From NCED01 sp035493955 (lineage in GTDB: Bacteria > Pseudomonadota > Alphaproteobacteria > Caulobacterales > Caulobacteraceae), in NCBI GenBank assembly GCA_035493955.1, contig DATJHI010000036.1:265154-329153 (forward strand): a DNA stretch of 64,000 nt, read 5' to 3'. The notes beneath the pieces are model-generated. The model was not told the DNA's origin. It did not search any database and saw only the letters and a list, made by a program, of their open reading frames with translations. The translations under genes and the position numbers were made by a program. Below, in pieces: positions 20,543 through 32,254 of the stretch (its first letter is position 1; each line of letters begins with the position of its first letter).

Positions 20543-23494
20543 TCAGCTCAGGGCTTCGTTGAGGAAGGTCTCGAGTTCCTTGAGGTGCCGGCTCATCAGG
20601 CCCGCGGCGGTGGAGGCCGAGGCCGGGCGACCGACGTAGCGGCCCCGCTTGGCCTTGATCGACAGCTTCTCGAGGGTGAGCTCCAGCCAGGGATCGACGA
20701 AGGTCCAGCCGCCCATGTTCTTGGGCTCCTCCTGGCACCAGACGATCTCGGCGTTCTTGAACCGGCCCAACTCCTTGCGCAGGGACTGCATCGGCCAGGG
20801 GTAGAACTGCTCGAGCCGCAACAGGTAGACGTCGTCGGCGCCGCGCTTGGCCCGCTCCTCGACCAGGTCGAAATAGACCTTGCCGGAGCACATCACCACG
20901 CGGCGGATCTTGTCGTCGGGCTTCAGGATGACGCCGCCGACGTCGCAGCCGGCCTCGGCCCCGTCGACCATGACGCGGTGGAAGGTCGTTCCCGGCGTCA
21001 GGTCCGCCAGGTTCGACACCGCCCGCTTGTGGCGCAGCAGCGACTTGGGCGCCATCACGATCAGCGGCTTGCGGAACGGCCGGTGGATCTGGCGGCGCAG
21101 CAGGTGGAAATAGTTGGCCGGGGTGGTGACGTTGACCACCTGCATGTTCTCTTCGGCGCAGCTCTGCAGGAACCGCTCCAGCCGGGCTGAGGAGTGCTCG
21201 GGCCCCTGTCCCTCGTAGCCGTGCGGCAGCAGCATGACCAGGCCGGACATGCGCAGCCACTTGCGCTCGCCGCTCGAGATGAACTGGTCGATCACCACCT
21301 GGGCGCCGTTCACGAAGTCGCCGAACTGGCCTTCCCAGATCACCAGGGTGTTGGGGTCGGCCAGGCTGTAGCCGTATTCGAAGCCCAGCACCGCCTCCTC
21401 CGACAGGGCCGAGTCGATCACCTCGTAGAAGGCCTGGCCGGGACGGATGTGGTTGAGGGGCAGGTAGCGCTCCTCGGTGACCTGGTCGACGATCGCCGAA
21501 TGGCGCTGGCTGAAGGTGCCGCGCACGCTGTCCTGGCCCGACAGGCGCACCGCGAAGCCCTCGTCGAGCAGAGTGGCGAAGGCCAGATGCTCGGCGGTCG
21601 CCCAGTCGATGTTCTGGCCGGTCTCGATGGCGTTGCGGCGGCCTTCGACGACCCGCATCAGGGTCTTGTGGGCGTGGATACCCTCGGGGATCGTGGTGAT
21701 GGCCTTGCCCAGGTCCTGGAGCTTCTGCAGCGGCACGCCGCTGTCGATCTTGGGGGCCTCGCCGTTGGCGACGCCCAGGCCTTGCCACTTGCCGTCCAGC
21801 CAGTCGGCCTTGTTGGCCTTGTAGGCCTTGCCCGCCTCGTATTCGGCGTCGAGGAAACCTTCGAACTCCTCGATCCAGCCGTCCACGTCCGCCTGGGTGG
21901 CGACGCCCTCGGCGATCAACTGGCGAGAATAGAGCTCGCGGGTGGAGGGGTGGTCCTTGATCTTGGCGTACATCAAGGGCTGGGTGAAGGTCGGGTCGTC
22001 GCCTTCGTTATGACCGAAGCGGCGATAGCAGAACATGTCGATCACCGCGTCCTTGGCGAACTTCTGCCGGTACTCGGTGGCGATCTTGGCGGCGAACACC
22101 ACGGCCTCGGGATCGTCCCCGTTGGCGTGGAAGATCGGGGCCTGGACCATCAGCGCCACGTCCGACGGATAGGGGGACGAGCGCGAGTTCTTCGGCGACG
22201 TGGTGAAGCCGATCTGGTTGTTGACGATGAAGTGCAGGGTGCCGCCGGTCTTGTAGCCTTTCAGCCCCATCAGGGCGAAGCACTCGGCCACGACGCCCTG
22301 GCCGGCGAAGGCGGCGTCGCCGTGCATCAGCAGCGGCATCACCTTGCCGCGGCCGGCGTTCATGTCTTCGCGCAGGTCGAAGGTCTGCTTGGCCCGCGCC
22401 TTGCCCAGGACCACCGGGTTGACGATCTCCAGGTGGGAGGGGTTGGCGGTCAAGGACAGGTGGACGTTGTTGCCGTCGAACGAACGGTCGGACGAGGCGC
22501 CCAGGTGGTACTTCACGTCCCCCGACCCCTCGATGTCGGAGGGAAGGGACGAGCCGCCTTGGAATTCGTGGAAGATGATGTGGTAGGGCTTGCCCATCAC
22601 CGCCGCGAGCACGTTCAGGCGCCCGCGGTGGGGCATGCCCAGCACGATCTCGTCGACGCCGAGGGCGCCGCCGCGCTTGATGATCTGCTCCATGGCCGGA
22701 ACCAGGGCTTCGCCGCCGTCGAGGCCGAACCGCTTGGTGCCGGGGAAGCGCTTGTGCAGGAAGCGTTCGAAGCCTTCGGCCTCGATCAGCTTCTTCAGGA
22801 TGGCGATCTTGCCCTCGGGAGTGAAGGCGATCTCCTTGCCGCGGCCCTCGATCCGTTCCTGGATCCAGGCCTTCTCCTCCGGATCGGAGATGTGCATGTA
22901 CTGCACGCCGACGTCGCCGCAGTAGGTGCGGCGCAGGATGTCGATGATTTCCCGTAAGGACGCGCTCTCCAGCCCCAACACGAAGTCGAGGAAGATCGGG
23001 CGGTCGAAGTCGGCCTCGGAAAAGCCGTAGGACGCCGGGTCCAGCTCGGCGTTCTCGACCTTGGGGGCCAGGCCCAAGGGGTCGAGGTTGGCCTGCAGGT
23101 GGCCGCGGATCCGATAGGCCCGGATCATCATGATCGCCCGCACCGAATCCAGGGTGGCGGAGCGGATCTCGTCGGCGGAGGCTTGGGGCTTCTTCTCGGT
23201 AACCGCCTTGGCGATCTTGGCCTCGACCGCCGGCCACAGGCCGTCTACCGCAGGGAGCCACTCAGGGGCCGGCGTCGGCGTCGTCGGACGCTTCCAATTG
23301 GGTTCGGCCGCCCCGGCGCGCACGGCGTCCTGGCGCTCGCCCAGCTGTTCGAAGAAGGCCTGCCAGGAGGGGGAGACCGAGTCCGGCTTTTCCGCCCACT
23401 GGCTGTACAGGTCCTCCACGAAGGCCGCGTTGCCGCCGTAGAGAAAGGAGGTCTCCGACAGGACCTGGTTGATCCGTCCTGAGTCGTCCGCCAT
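20543..23494 (-). CDS. sucA: 2-Oxoglutarate dehydrogenase E1
   Basis: 983-residue thiamine-diphosphate E1 that decarboxylates 2-oxoglutarate and succinylates the E2 lipoyl arm. The N-terminal E1 helix (SFLYGGNAAFVEDLYSQW) for complex assembly, GMPHRGRLNVLA with the active-site His, GDAAFAGQGVV and NNQIGFTT cofactor loops, and C-terminal transketolase-like domain (VIWEGQFGDFVNGAQ) are all present. Length is as in the family. Start ATG fits. Upstream is a 136-base gap to sucD with no terminator, so it is probably part of the suc transcript, possibly with an internal promoter. Confidence 0.97.
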   Translation of the reverse strand: MADDSGRINQVLSETSFLYGGNAAFVEDLYSQWAEKPDSVSPSWQAFFEQLGERQDAVRAGAAEPNWKRPTTPTPAPEWLPAVDGLWPAVEAKIAKAVTEKKPQASADEIRSATLDSVRAIMMIRAYRIRGHLQANLDPLGLAPKVENAELDPASYGFSEADFDRPIFLDFVLGLESASLREIIDILRRTYCGDVGVQYMHISDPEEKAWIQERIEGRGKEIAFTPEGKIAILKKLIEAEGFERFLHKRFPGTKRFGLDGGEALVPAMEQIIKRGGALGVDEIVLGMPHRGRLNVLAAVMGKPYHIIFHEFQGGSSLPSDIEGSGDVKYHLGASSDRSFDGNNVHLSLTANPSHLEIVNPVVLGKARAKQTFDLREDMNAGRGKVMPLLMHGDAAFAGQGVVAECFALMGLKGYKTGGTLHFIVNNQIGFTTSPKNSRSSPYPSDVALMVQAPIFHANGDDPEAVVFAAKIATEYRQKFAKDAVIDMFCYRRFGHNEGDDPTFTQPLMYAKIKDHPSTRELYSRQLIAEGVATQADVDGWIEEFEGFLDAEYEAGKAYKANKADWLDGKWQGLGVANGEAPKIDSGVPLQKLQDLGKAITTIPEGIHAHKTLMRVVEGRRNAIETGQNIDWATAEHLAFATLLDEGFAVRLSGQDSVRGTFSQRHSAIVDQVTEERYLPLNHIRPGQAFYEVIDSALSEEAVLGFEYGYSLADPNTLVIWEGQFGDFVNGAQVVIDQFISSGERKWLRMSGLVMLLPHGYEGQGPEHSSARLERFLQSCAEENMQVVNVTTPANYFHLLRRQIHRPFRKPLIVMAPKSLLRHKRAVSNLADLTPGTTFHRVMVDGAEAGCDVGGVILKPDDKIRRVVMCSGKVYFDLVEERAKRGADDVYLLRLEQFYPWPMQSLRKELGRFKNAEIVWCQEEPKNMGGWTFVDPWLELTLEKLSIKAKRGRYVGRPASASTAAGLMSRHLKELETFLNEALS

Positions 23495-23630
23495 GTCCGC
23501 TCCCTCGCGGTTCCGGCGAAAAGAGCTCGAAAACCGCGATCAGTTATATCGTGTCCAAACCCTCGCTCTGGAAGCGGGACCCCGACAGATAAGCTCCGTT
23601 CGGCGGTCTCGCCCCAAGGCGATGGGTAGC

Positions 23631-24506
23631 TCAGCCCTTCAGCACCTCGACCAGGGTCTCGCCAAGCTTGGCGGGGGAGGGCGACACGCGGATGCCCGCC
23701 GCCTCCATCGCCGCGATCTTGTCCTCGGCGCCGCCTTTGCCGCCCGAGATGATCGCCCCGGCGTGGCCCATGCGACGCCCCGGGGGCGCGGTGCGGCCGG
23801 CGATAAAGCCGACCATGGGCTTCTTAACCTTGGAATGCTTAATGAAGTCAGCCGCGTCCTCTTCGGCCGAACCCCCGATCTCGCCGATCATGATGATCGA
23901 CTTGGTGGCTTCGTCGGCCAGGAACATCTCCAGCATGTCGATGAACTCGGTGCCCTTGACCGGGTCGCCGCCGATGCCGACCGCGGTGGTCTGGCCCAGG
24001 CCGGCCGCCGTGGTCTGGAACACCGCCTCGTAGGTCAGGGTGCCGGAACGCGAAACCACCCCGACCGAGCCGGCCGAGAAGATGTTGCCCGGCATGATGC
24101 CGATCTTGCACTGGTTGGGGGTCAGGACGCCCGGGCAGTTCGGCCCGATCAGGCGCGACTTCGAGCCCGACAGCGAGCGCTTCACCTTGACCATGTCCTG
24201 CACCGGGATGCCCTCGGTGATGCAGATGATCAGCGGGACTTCCGCGTCGATGGCCTCCAGGATGGCGTCGGCCGCCCCGGGAGGCGGGACGTAGATCACG
24301 CTGGCGTCGGCGCCGGTCGCCTCGCGGGCGTCGGCCACGGTATCGAACACCGGCAGGCCGAGGTGGGTGGAGCCGCCCTTGCCCGGCGAGGTGCCGCCGA
24401 CCATCTGGGTGCCGTAGGCGATGGCCTGTTCGGAGTGGAAGGTGCCCTGCCGGCCGGTGAAGCCCTGGCAGATCACCTTGGTGTTCTTGTCGATCAGGAT
24501 GGCCAT
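23631..24506 (-). CDS. sucD: Succinyl-CoA synthetase alpha subunit
   Basis: 291 residues. Forms succinyl-CoA synthetase with SucC; carries the CoA-binding Rossmann part (QGFTGRQGTFHSEQAI, GTSPGKGG) and the phosphorylated histidine in RRMGHAGAIISGGKGG (residue about 245). Complete. Four bases after the sucC stop, so translationally tight. The complex makes ATP or GTP from succinyl-CoA; nucleotide preference is set by SucC. Confidence 0.97.
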   Translation of the reverse strand: MAILIDKNTKVICQGFTGRQGTFHSEQAIAYGTQMVGGTSPGKGGSTHLGLPVFDTVADAREATGADASVIYVPPPGAADAILEAIDAEVPLIICITEGIPVQDMVKVKRSLSGSKSRLIGPNCPGVLTPNQCKIGIMPGNIFSAGSVGVVSRSGTLTYEAVFQTTAAGLGQTTAVGIGGDPVKGTEFIDMLEMFLADEATKSIIMIGEIGGSAEEDAADFIKHSKVKKPMVGFIAGRTAPPGRRMGHAGAIISGGKGGAEDKIAAMEAAGIRVSPSPAKLGETLVEVLKG

Positions 24507-24510
24507 GAGT

Positions 24511-25710
<1,200 letters not shown>

Positions 25711-26071
25711 TGGGTCGGGGGGCGGGAGGTTGTTTGGGCGAGGGCCGGATGGCCGCAAGGGGCTGCGCCAAAACCACAGCGAACGCCGGCCCGGCGCGGG
25801 TTATAGAGAGGCCCCCACAGCTGTGCAACCGGCCGGAGCGGCTTTTCTGAACACTGTTATGATTATCCTGGATCAGGTCGCGGGAGTGCGCGGCCCGGCT
25901 TCGGTTGCGAGCCTGAAACATGCATGCTATGGCCTGCGCCGGCTCCGGGCGGGATGGCTGTTGCGTGCCCCTTCCGCGCGTGAATTTCCAAGCGCTTGCA
26001 AGCCTTTGAGCCAAATCGGGCCGGTCGGTCCGATGCGTATGCGGCGACCTATTTAACCGGGCGGTTCCACC
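25711..26071. other. Divergent intergenic region sucC / atpH
   Basis: 361 bases with no supported long gene. It holds the sucC promoter (25800-25828, minus strand), a moderately A+T-rich stretch around 25840-25875, and the atpH leader. The last part contains a tiny frame, MRMRRPI, from ATG 26033 to the TAA at 26054-26056, ending 15 bases before the atpH start. I saw no tRNA or strong terminator. The plus-strand promoter for the atp operon could not be fixed. Confidence 0.55.
25800..25828 (-). promoter_or_regulatory. sucC promoter
   Basis: Read on the minus strand: TTGCAC (-35, 25828-25823), 17-base spacer, TATAAC (-10, 25805-25800). Good agreement with the housekeeping sigma-70/73 consensus. 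Predicted transcription start is about 25793, giving a leader of roughly 80 bases to the sucC ATG. Confidence 0.65.
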
Positions 26072-26626
26072 TTGGCGGACGATTCCAAAAACGCGGATGC
26101 GGGCGCGCGCTACGCGCAGGCCCTGTTCGAACTGGCCGACCAGGGCGGCGTCCTGGCCGCGGTCGAGGCCGATCTGAAGGCGCTGAAGGCCCTGCGCGAG
26201 GAGAGCGCGGACCTGCGCACCCTGCTGGTCTCCCCCATCTTCAGCGCCGAGGACAAGGGCAAGGGACTGCTGGCCGTGGCCAAGGCGGCGGGACTCTCGC
26301 CCCTGACCTTGAAATTTCTCGGCCTGCTCAGCGCCAACGCCCGGGCCTCGGCCCTGCCTGCCGTGATCGCCGCGTTCGAGCGCCTGGCCGCGGCCCGGCG
26401 CGGCGCCGTCGCCGCCGAGGTGGTCACCGCCCTGCCCCTCTCCGCCGCCCAGCTCAAGGGCGTGGCCGCCGCCCTGCGCCAGGCGCTCGGCAAGGACCCT
26501 GAACTCACCGCCCGCGTCGATCCCGCCATCCTGGGCGGGCTGAAGGTGCGCGTCGGCTCCCGCCTGTTCGACGCCTCGCTGAAGTCGAGGCTCGATTCCC
26601 TCAAGTTCGCCCTGAAGAGAGCGTAA
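26072..26626 (+). CDS. atpH: ATP synthase F1 delta subunit
   Basis: 184 residues, all-helical N-terminal OSCP domain (ARYAQALFELAD) and C-terminal stator part ending GGLKVRVGSRLFDASLKSRLDSL, the family signature for linking F1 to the peripheral stalk. The start is TTG at 26072: the frame is closed by TAA at 26054-26056 and no other start lies between, and there is no good Shine-Dalgarno. First gene of the F1 operon atpHAG-dioxygenase-DC. F0 genes are not nearby, as usual for alphaproteobacteria. Confidence 0.94.
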   Translation: MADDSKNADAGARYAQALFELADQGGVLAAVEADLKALKALREESADLRTLLVSPIFSAEDKGKGLLAVAKAAGLSPLTLKFLGLLSANARASALPAVIAAFERLAAARRGAVAAEVVTALPLSAAQLKGVAAALRQALGKDPELTARVDPAILGGLKVRVGSRLFDASLKSRLDSLKFALKRA

Positions 26627-26630
26627 GACC

Positions 26631-28163
26631 ATGGACATCCGCGCCGCCGAAATCTCGGCCATCCTCAAGTCCCAGATCGCCAACTTCGGCGAACAGGCGG
26701 ACGTCTCCGACGTCGGCCAGGTGCTGTCGGTGGGCGACGGCATCGCCCGCGTCTACGGCCTCGACCGGGTCCAGGCCGGCGAGATGGTGGAATTCCCCTC
26801 CGCCGGGGTGAAGGGCATGGCCCTGAACCTGGAAAGCGACAACGTCGGGGTGGTGATCTTCGGCTCCGACCAGCAGATCAAGGAAGGCGACGAATGCCGC
26901 CGCCTGGGCGAGATCGTCGACGTGCCGGTGGGCAAGGGCCTGCTGGGCCGGGTGGTCAATCCGCTGGGCGAGCCGATCGACGGCAAAGGCCCGATCTCGG
27001 CCACCGAGCGTCGCCGCGTGGACGTGAAGGCGCCGGGCATCATCCCGCGCAAGTCGGTGCACGAGCCGGTGCAGACCGGCCTGAAGGCCATCGACACCCT
27101 GATCCCGATCGGCCGCGGCCAGCGCGAACTGATCATCGGCGACCGCCAGACCGGCAAGACCGCCGTGGCCATCGACGCCATCCTCAACCAGAAGGCCGTC
27201 AACGCCACGGGCAGCGAGGGCGAGAAGCTTTACTGCATCTACGTCGCCATCGGCCAGAAGCGCTCCACCGTGGCCCAGATCGTTCGCACCCTCGAGGAGC
27301 GCGGCGCCCTGGACTACACCATCGTCGTCTCGGCCACCGCGTCGGAGCCGGCCCCGCTGCAGTTCCTGGCGCCCTTCGCCGGCTGCGCCATGGGCGAGTG
27401 GTTCCGCGACAACGGCATGCACGCCCTGATCATCTACGACGACCTGTCCAAGCAGGCCGTCGCTTACCGCCAGATGTCGCTGCTGCTGCGCCGTCCGCCG
27501 GGCCGCGAAGCCTATCCCGGCGACGTGTTCTACCTCCATTCCCGCCTGCTCGAGCGCGCGGCCAAGCTGAACGAGGACAACGGTTCGGGTTCGCTGACGG
27601 CCCTGCCGCTGATCGAGACCCAGGCCAACGACGTCTCGGCCTACATCCCGACCAACGTGATCTCGATCACCGACGGCCAGATCTTCCTCGAGACCGACCT
27701 GTTCTACCAGGGCATCCGTCCGGCGGTGAACGTCGGCATCTCGGTCAGCCGGGTGGGCTCGTCGGCCCAGATCAAGGCGATGAAGCAGGTGGCCGGCCCG
27801 ATCAAAGGCGAGCTCGCCCAGTATCGGGAAATGGCCGCCTTCGCCAAGTTCGGCTCCGACCTCGACGCCTCGACCCAGCGCATGCTGGCCCGCGGCGAGC
27901 GCCTGACCGAGCTCCTGAAGCAGCCCCAGTACTCGCCCCTGTCGGTCGAGGAGCAGGTGGCGGTGATCTACGCCGGCACCCGCGGCTATCTCGACAAGAT
28001 CGCGGTGAACGCCATCGGCCGGTTCCAGGAGCAGTTCCTGGCCAAGCTGAAGTCCAGCTATCCGAAGTTCCTCGAGGGCATCCGCACCGGCAAGGCGCTG
28101 ACGCCGGAGCTGGAGGCCATGCTGAAGGAGGCTCTCGAGGCCTTCATCGCGACCTTCGCCTAA
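26631..28163 (+). CDS. atpA: ATP synthase F1 alpha subunit
   Basis: 510 residues. Non-catalytic nucleotide-binding subunit. Walker A GDRQTGKTAVA near residue 169-179, LIIYDDLSKQAVAYRQMSL with the Walker B, and the alpha signature PAVNVGISVSRVGSSAQ carrying the arginine finger that acts on the beta site. N-terminal IRAAEISAILKSQI helix binds delta. Complete; four bases after atpH. Confidence 0.98.
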   Translation: MDIRAAEISAILKSQIANFGEQADVSDVGQVLSVGDGIARVYGLDRVQAGEMVEFPSAGVKGMALNLESDNVGVVIFGSDQQIKEGDECRRLGEIVDVPVGKGLLGRVVNPLGEPIDGKGPISATERRRVDVKAPGIIPRKSVHEPVQTGLKAIDTLIPIGRGQRELIIGDRQTGKTAVAIDAILNQKAVNATGSEGEKLYCIYVAIGQKRSTVAQIVRTLEERGALDYTIVVSATASEPAPLQFLAPFAGCAMGEWFRDNGMHALIIYDDLSKQAVAYRQMSLLLRRPPGREAYPGDVFYLHSRLLERAAKLNEDNGSGSLTALPLIETQANDVSAYIPTNVISITDGQIFLETDLFYQGIRPAVNVGISVSRVGSSAQIKAMKQVAGPIKGELAQYREMAAFAKFGSDLDASTQRMLARGERLTELLKQPQYSPLSVEEQVAVIYAGTRGYLDKIAVNAIGRFQEQFLAKLKSSYPKFLEGIRTGKALTPELEAMLKEALEAFIATFA

Positions 28164-28191
28164 GCCCCTGTCGAGTTCGGAGCCCTAGGCG

Positions 28192-29079
28192 ATGGCCAGC
28201 CTCAAGGAGATGCGCAATCGGATCTCGAGCGTGAAAGCCACGCAGAAGATCACGAAGGCGATGCAGATGGTGGCGGCGGCCAAGCTGCGCCGCGCCCAGG
28301 ACGCCGCTATGAGCGCCCGCCCCTATGCGCGGCGCATGGCCAGCGTCATCGCCAACCTGGCGGCCAGCGTGTCCGGCCCGTCGGCCCCCCGGCTGCTGGG
28401 CGGGACGGGCTCGGACCAGAAGCAGCTGGTGGTGGTGGCCACCGGCGACCGCGGCCTGGCCGGCGGGTTCAACTCCTCGATCGTCCGGGCGGCGCGGGAC
28501 CACATCGCCACGCTGATCGCCCAGGGCAAGGACGTCAGGATCATCTGCGTCGGCCGCAAGGGGCGCGATCCGCTGCGCCGCCTGTTCGGCGACCGGGTGA
28601 TCGCCACCTACGAGCTGTCCCAGTTCAAGGTGCTGGGCCTGGAGGCCGCCCAACCGGTCGCGGACCGGGTCCTCGAAATGTTCGAGGCGGGCGAGGCCGA
28701 CGTGGTCACCCTGTTCTACTCGCGCTTCAAGTCGGTGATCAGCCAGGTCCCCACCGCGCGCCAGCTGATCCCGGCCGTCGTCGACGCCAACGACCTCGGC
28801 GGCGCGGCGCCCGACCTGAAGGGCGGGGTCTATACCTATGAGCCCGACGAGGCGGGGATCCTGGAAACCCTGTTGCCGCGCAACCTGGCGATCCAGATCC
28901 TGTCGGCCCTCTATGAGAACCAGGCCGGCTTCTACGCCGCCCAGATGAGCGCCATGGACAACGCCACGCGCAACGCGGGCGACATGATCGCGGCGCTCAG
29001 CCTGCAGTACAACCGCTCGCGTCAGGCCCAGATCACCAAGGAGCTGATCGAGATCATCTCCGGAGCGGAGGCGATTTGA
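28192..29079 (+). CDS. atpG: ATP synthase F1 gamma subunit
   Basis: 295 residues. Central rotor shaft. Starts MASLKEMRNRISSVKATQKITKAMQMVAAAK-type N-terminal helix, ATGDRGLAGGFNSSIVR domain, and C-terminal helix ending in SLQYNRSRQAQITKELIEIISGAEAI, the gamma signature. Its stop overlaps the TTG start of the following dioxygenase gene by four bases (TTGA), so the two are translationally coupled. Confidence 0.97.
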   Translation: MASLKEMRNRISSVKATQKITKAMQMVAAAKLRRAQDAAMSARPYARRMASVIANLAASVSGPSAPRLLGGTGSDQKQLVVVATGDRGLAGGFNSSIVRAARDHIATLIAQGKDVRIICVGRKGRDPLRRLFGDRVIATYELSQFKVLGLEAAQPVADRVLEMFEAGEADVVTLFYSRFKSVISQVPTARQLIPAVVDANDLGGAAPDLKGGVYTYEPDEAGILETLLPRNLAIQILSALYENQAGFYAAQMSAMDNATRNAGDMIAALSLQYNRSRQAQITKELIEIISGAEAI

Positions 29080-30071
29080 CCGCCCTGTCGGCCAGCGCTG
29101 CGCCGTCCGCGTCCGCGACCCGTCGCGCGCGCCTGCACCGGCACGCCTGGCCGCAGCGGCCCTTCGTGGAGACCCCCGAGCTGGACGCCCACATGGCCCG
29201 CCATGACGCAAGCCAGGAGGCCAGGAGCTTCGCCCACGAGCTGGCTGAGACCGGCCTCGCGCGCCTGGACCTGGGTGAGACGGGCCGCGCCCTGTGCGAC
29301 GCGGTGGTGGCCGACACCGATCCGGTGTTCGCCGACGGGGACGTCTATCGCATCCAGGACGCCTGGCTGCGTTACGACAGCGTCCGCAGACTCGCCACCC
29401 TGCCGGGCGTGACCGATCTGCTGAGCATGGTCTACGGCCGTCCCGCCTTCCCGTTCCAGACCCTGAACTTCAAGCGCGGCAGCCAGCAGGGCCTGCATTC
29501 CGACGCCATGCATTTCCACGCCGAGCCGCCGCTGTTCATGTGCGGGGTGTGGATCGCGCTGGAGGACGTCGCCCCCGACGCCGGGCCCCTGACCTATGTC
29601 CCGGGCAGCCACAAGCTGCCGGTGCTGACCATGCGCGCCGCCGGTTGCGACAAGGCCAGGCCGACCTCGGCCGACTACGAGACGGTCTACGGCCCGGCCC
29701 TGGCGGCGCGGTTGAAGGCCTCGGGACTGCCCCAGGCCCAGATCCTGCCGAAGAAGGGCGAGGCGGTGGTCTGGGCTGCGAACCTGGCCCACGGCGGCGC
29801 CCCCATCGCCAATCCGGACGCCACCCGCCGCTCGCTGGTGGTGCATTTCTATTTCGCCGACTGCCTCTACTACACGCCGGTCCATTCCGACGTGGAGGGC
29901 GGGCGCCTCGCCGTGCGCCTGCCGACCAATGTCGCCACCGGCGGCTGGGCCTGGCCGAGCCGGGAGGGCCGCCCCGCGGCGCCCCAGGTCACGGCCTTCC
30001 TCGGCGCCTGCCGCAAGCTCGTCACCCGCCAACCGCTCATCACGCGCATCTCCGCGCGCACCACCTCGTAA
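29076..30071 (+). CDS. Phytanoyl-CoA dioxygenase (PhyH) family protein inside atp operon
   Basis: 331 residues, Fe(II)/2-oxoglutarate-dependent oxygenase fold. The iron site is H141-x-D143 in GLHSDAMHFH with distal H239 in NLAHGGAPI, and R251/R252 shortly after (DATRRSLVVHF) can hold 2-oxoglutarate; LTYVPGSHK is the usual strand before. TTG start overlaps the atpG stop by four bases and follows GGAGCGGAGG. It sits between atpG and atpD, in the same direction and with 15 bases to atpD, so it is co-transcribed and produced at comparable level. Substrate unknown; it may hydroxylate a small molecule, lipid or a protein residue. Family call firm. Confidence 0.88.
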   Translation: MTALSASAAPSASATRRARLHRHAWPQRPFVETPELDAHMARHDASQEARSFAHELAETGLARLDLGETGRALCDAVVADTDPVFADGDVYRIQDAWLRYDSVRRLATLPGVTDLLSMVYGRPAFPFQTLNFKRGSQQGLHSDAMHFHAEPPLFMCGVWIALEDVAPDAGPLTYVPGSHKLPVLTMRAAGCDKARPTSADYETVYGPALAARLKASGLPQAQILPKKGEAVVWAANLAHGGAPIANPDATRRSLVVHFYFADCLYYTPVHSDVEGGRLAVRLPTNVATGGWAWPSREGRPAAPQVTAFLGACRKLVTRQPLITRISARTTS

Positions 30072-30086
30072 GTTAAGGGTCCGCAC

Positions 30087-31559
<1,473 letters not shown>

Positions 31560-31560
31560 G

Positions 31561-31827
31561 ATGGCCAAGCTGCACTTCTCCCTCGTGGCGCCGGAGCGCG
31601 AGCTCTACGCCGGCGAGGTCGACCAGGTGGACGCGCCGGGCGCCGAGGGCGATTTCGGCGTCCTGTTCGGCCACGAGCCGTTCATGACCACCCTTCGCCC
31701 CGGCGAGGTGATCGTCCGCGACGGGGACGCCCGGCGGGTGTTCGTCATCCAGGGCGGCTTCGCCGACGTGACGCCGGAAAGCTTCACCCTTCTGGCCGAA
31801 AGCGCCACCGAAGCGGTCGTCCAGTAG
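31561..31827 (+). CDS. atpC: ATP synthase F1 epsilon subunit (short form)
   Basis: 88 residues: only the beta-sandwich domain (LHFSLVAPERELYAGEVDQ, GAEGDFGVLFGHEPFMT). The C-terminal two-helix domain, which is the self-inhibiting part in E. coli (139 residues), is absent. This short form is common in alphaproteobacteria, where the zeta subunit serves as inhibitor. No zeta gene (DUF1476) is in the window. Last gene of the F1 operon. Confidence 0.94.
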   Translation: MAKLHFSLVAPERELYAGEVDQVDAPGAEGDFGVLFGHEPFMTTLRPGEVIVRDGDARRVFVIQGGFADVTPESFTLLAESATEAVVQ

Positions 31828-31840
31828 GGATCAGGCCTGG

Positions 31841-31862
31841 GCGGTCTAGCGGGCGAGACCGC
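31841..31862 (+). terminator. Possible hairpin after atpC
   Basis: GCGGTCT at 31841-31847 and AGACCGC at 31856-31862 form a 7-bp stem with an 8-base loop, 13 bases after the atpC stop. No T-run follows, so if it ends the atp transcript it would need Rho or act as a processing end. Confidence 0.4.
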
Positions 31863-31929
31863 GCTCGCGGGCCCTCAGGGCCAGGCCCGAGGCCTCCGGG
31901 ACGACCCGGTCTTCAACCGGAGCGATCCT

Positions 31930-32187
31930 TTGGACGTCCATCTGACTCCCTTCGACGCGCTTGGCCTGGTCGGGGCCACGATGTTCGTGGTCGCCTTCGC
32001 CGGGGTGCAGGTCGAGAAGCTCGACCCGCACGGCTGGCCGGCGCTGACGATGAATTTCGTCGGCGCGATCCTGGTGCTGATCTCGCTCGCCTTCGCCTTC
32101 AACCTAGCCTCCTTCGTGCTGGAAAGCGTGTGGGGGCTGATCGCCCTCTACGGCCTGATCAAGCTGGTGCTGCGCCGGCGTGGCTGA
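31930..32187 (+). CDS. Small membrane protein (CBU_0592-like)
   Basis: 85 residues, three hydrophobic segments: LGLVGATMFVVAFAGV, PALTMNFVGAILVLISLAFAF and LESVWGLIALYGLIKLVL. The set matches the small CBU_0592-like permease-domain proteins, whose role is unknown. Start is TTG at 31930 with CGGAG eight bases upstream. It is downstream of the atp operon in the same direction but beyond a possible terminator hairpin. Confidence 0.65.
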   Translation: MDVHLTPFDALGLVGATMFVVAFAGVQVEKLDPHGWPALTMNFVGAILVLISLAFAFNLASFVLESVWGLIALYGLIKLVLRRRG

Positions 32188-32254
32188 GGCGATTTCCCGC
32201 ATGGCGGGAATCGGTCCGCCCGAGGATGATTAGTCATCGGTCGGGGTGTGCTCC

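Noticed and set aside
21194..22957. 587-codon plus frame over sucA
   Set aside because: Antisense shadow of a fully recognised 2-oxoglutarate dehydrogenase E1.
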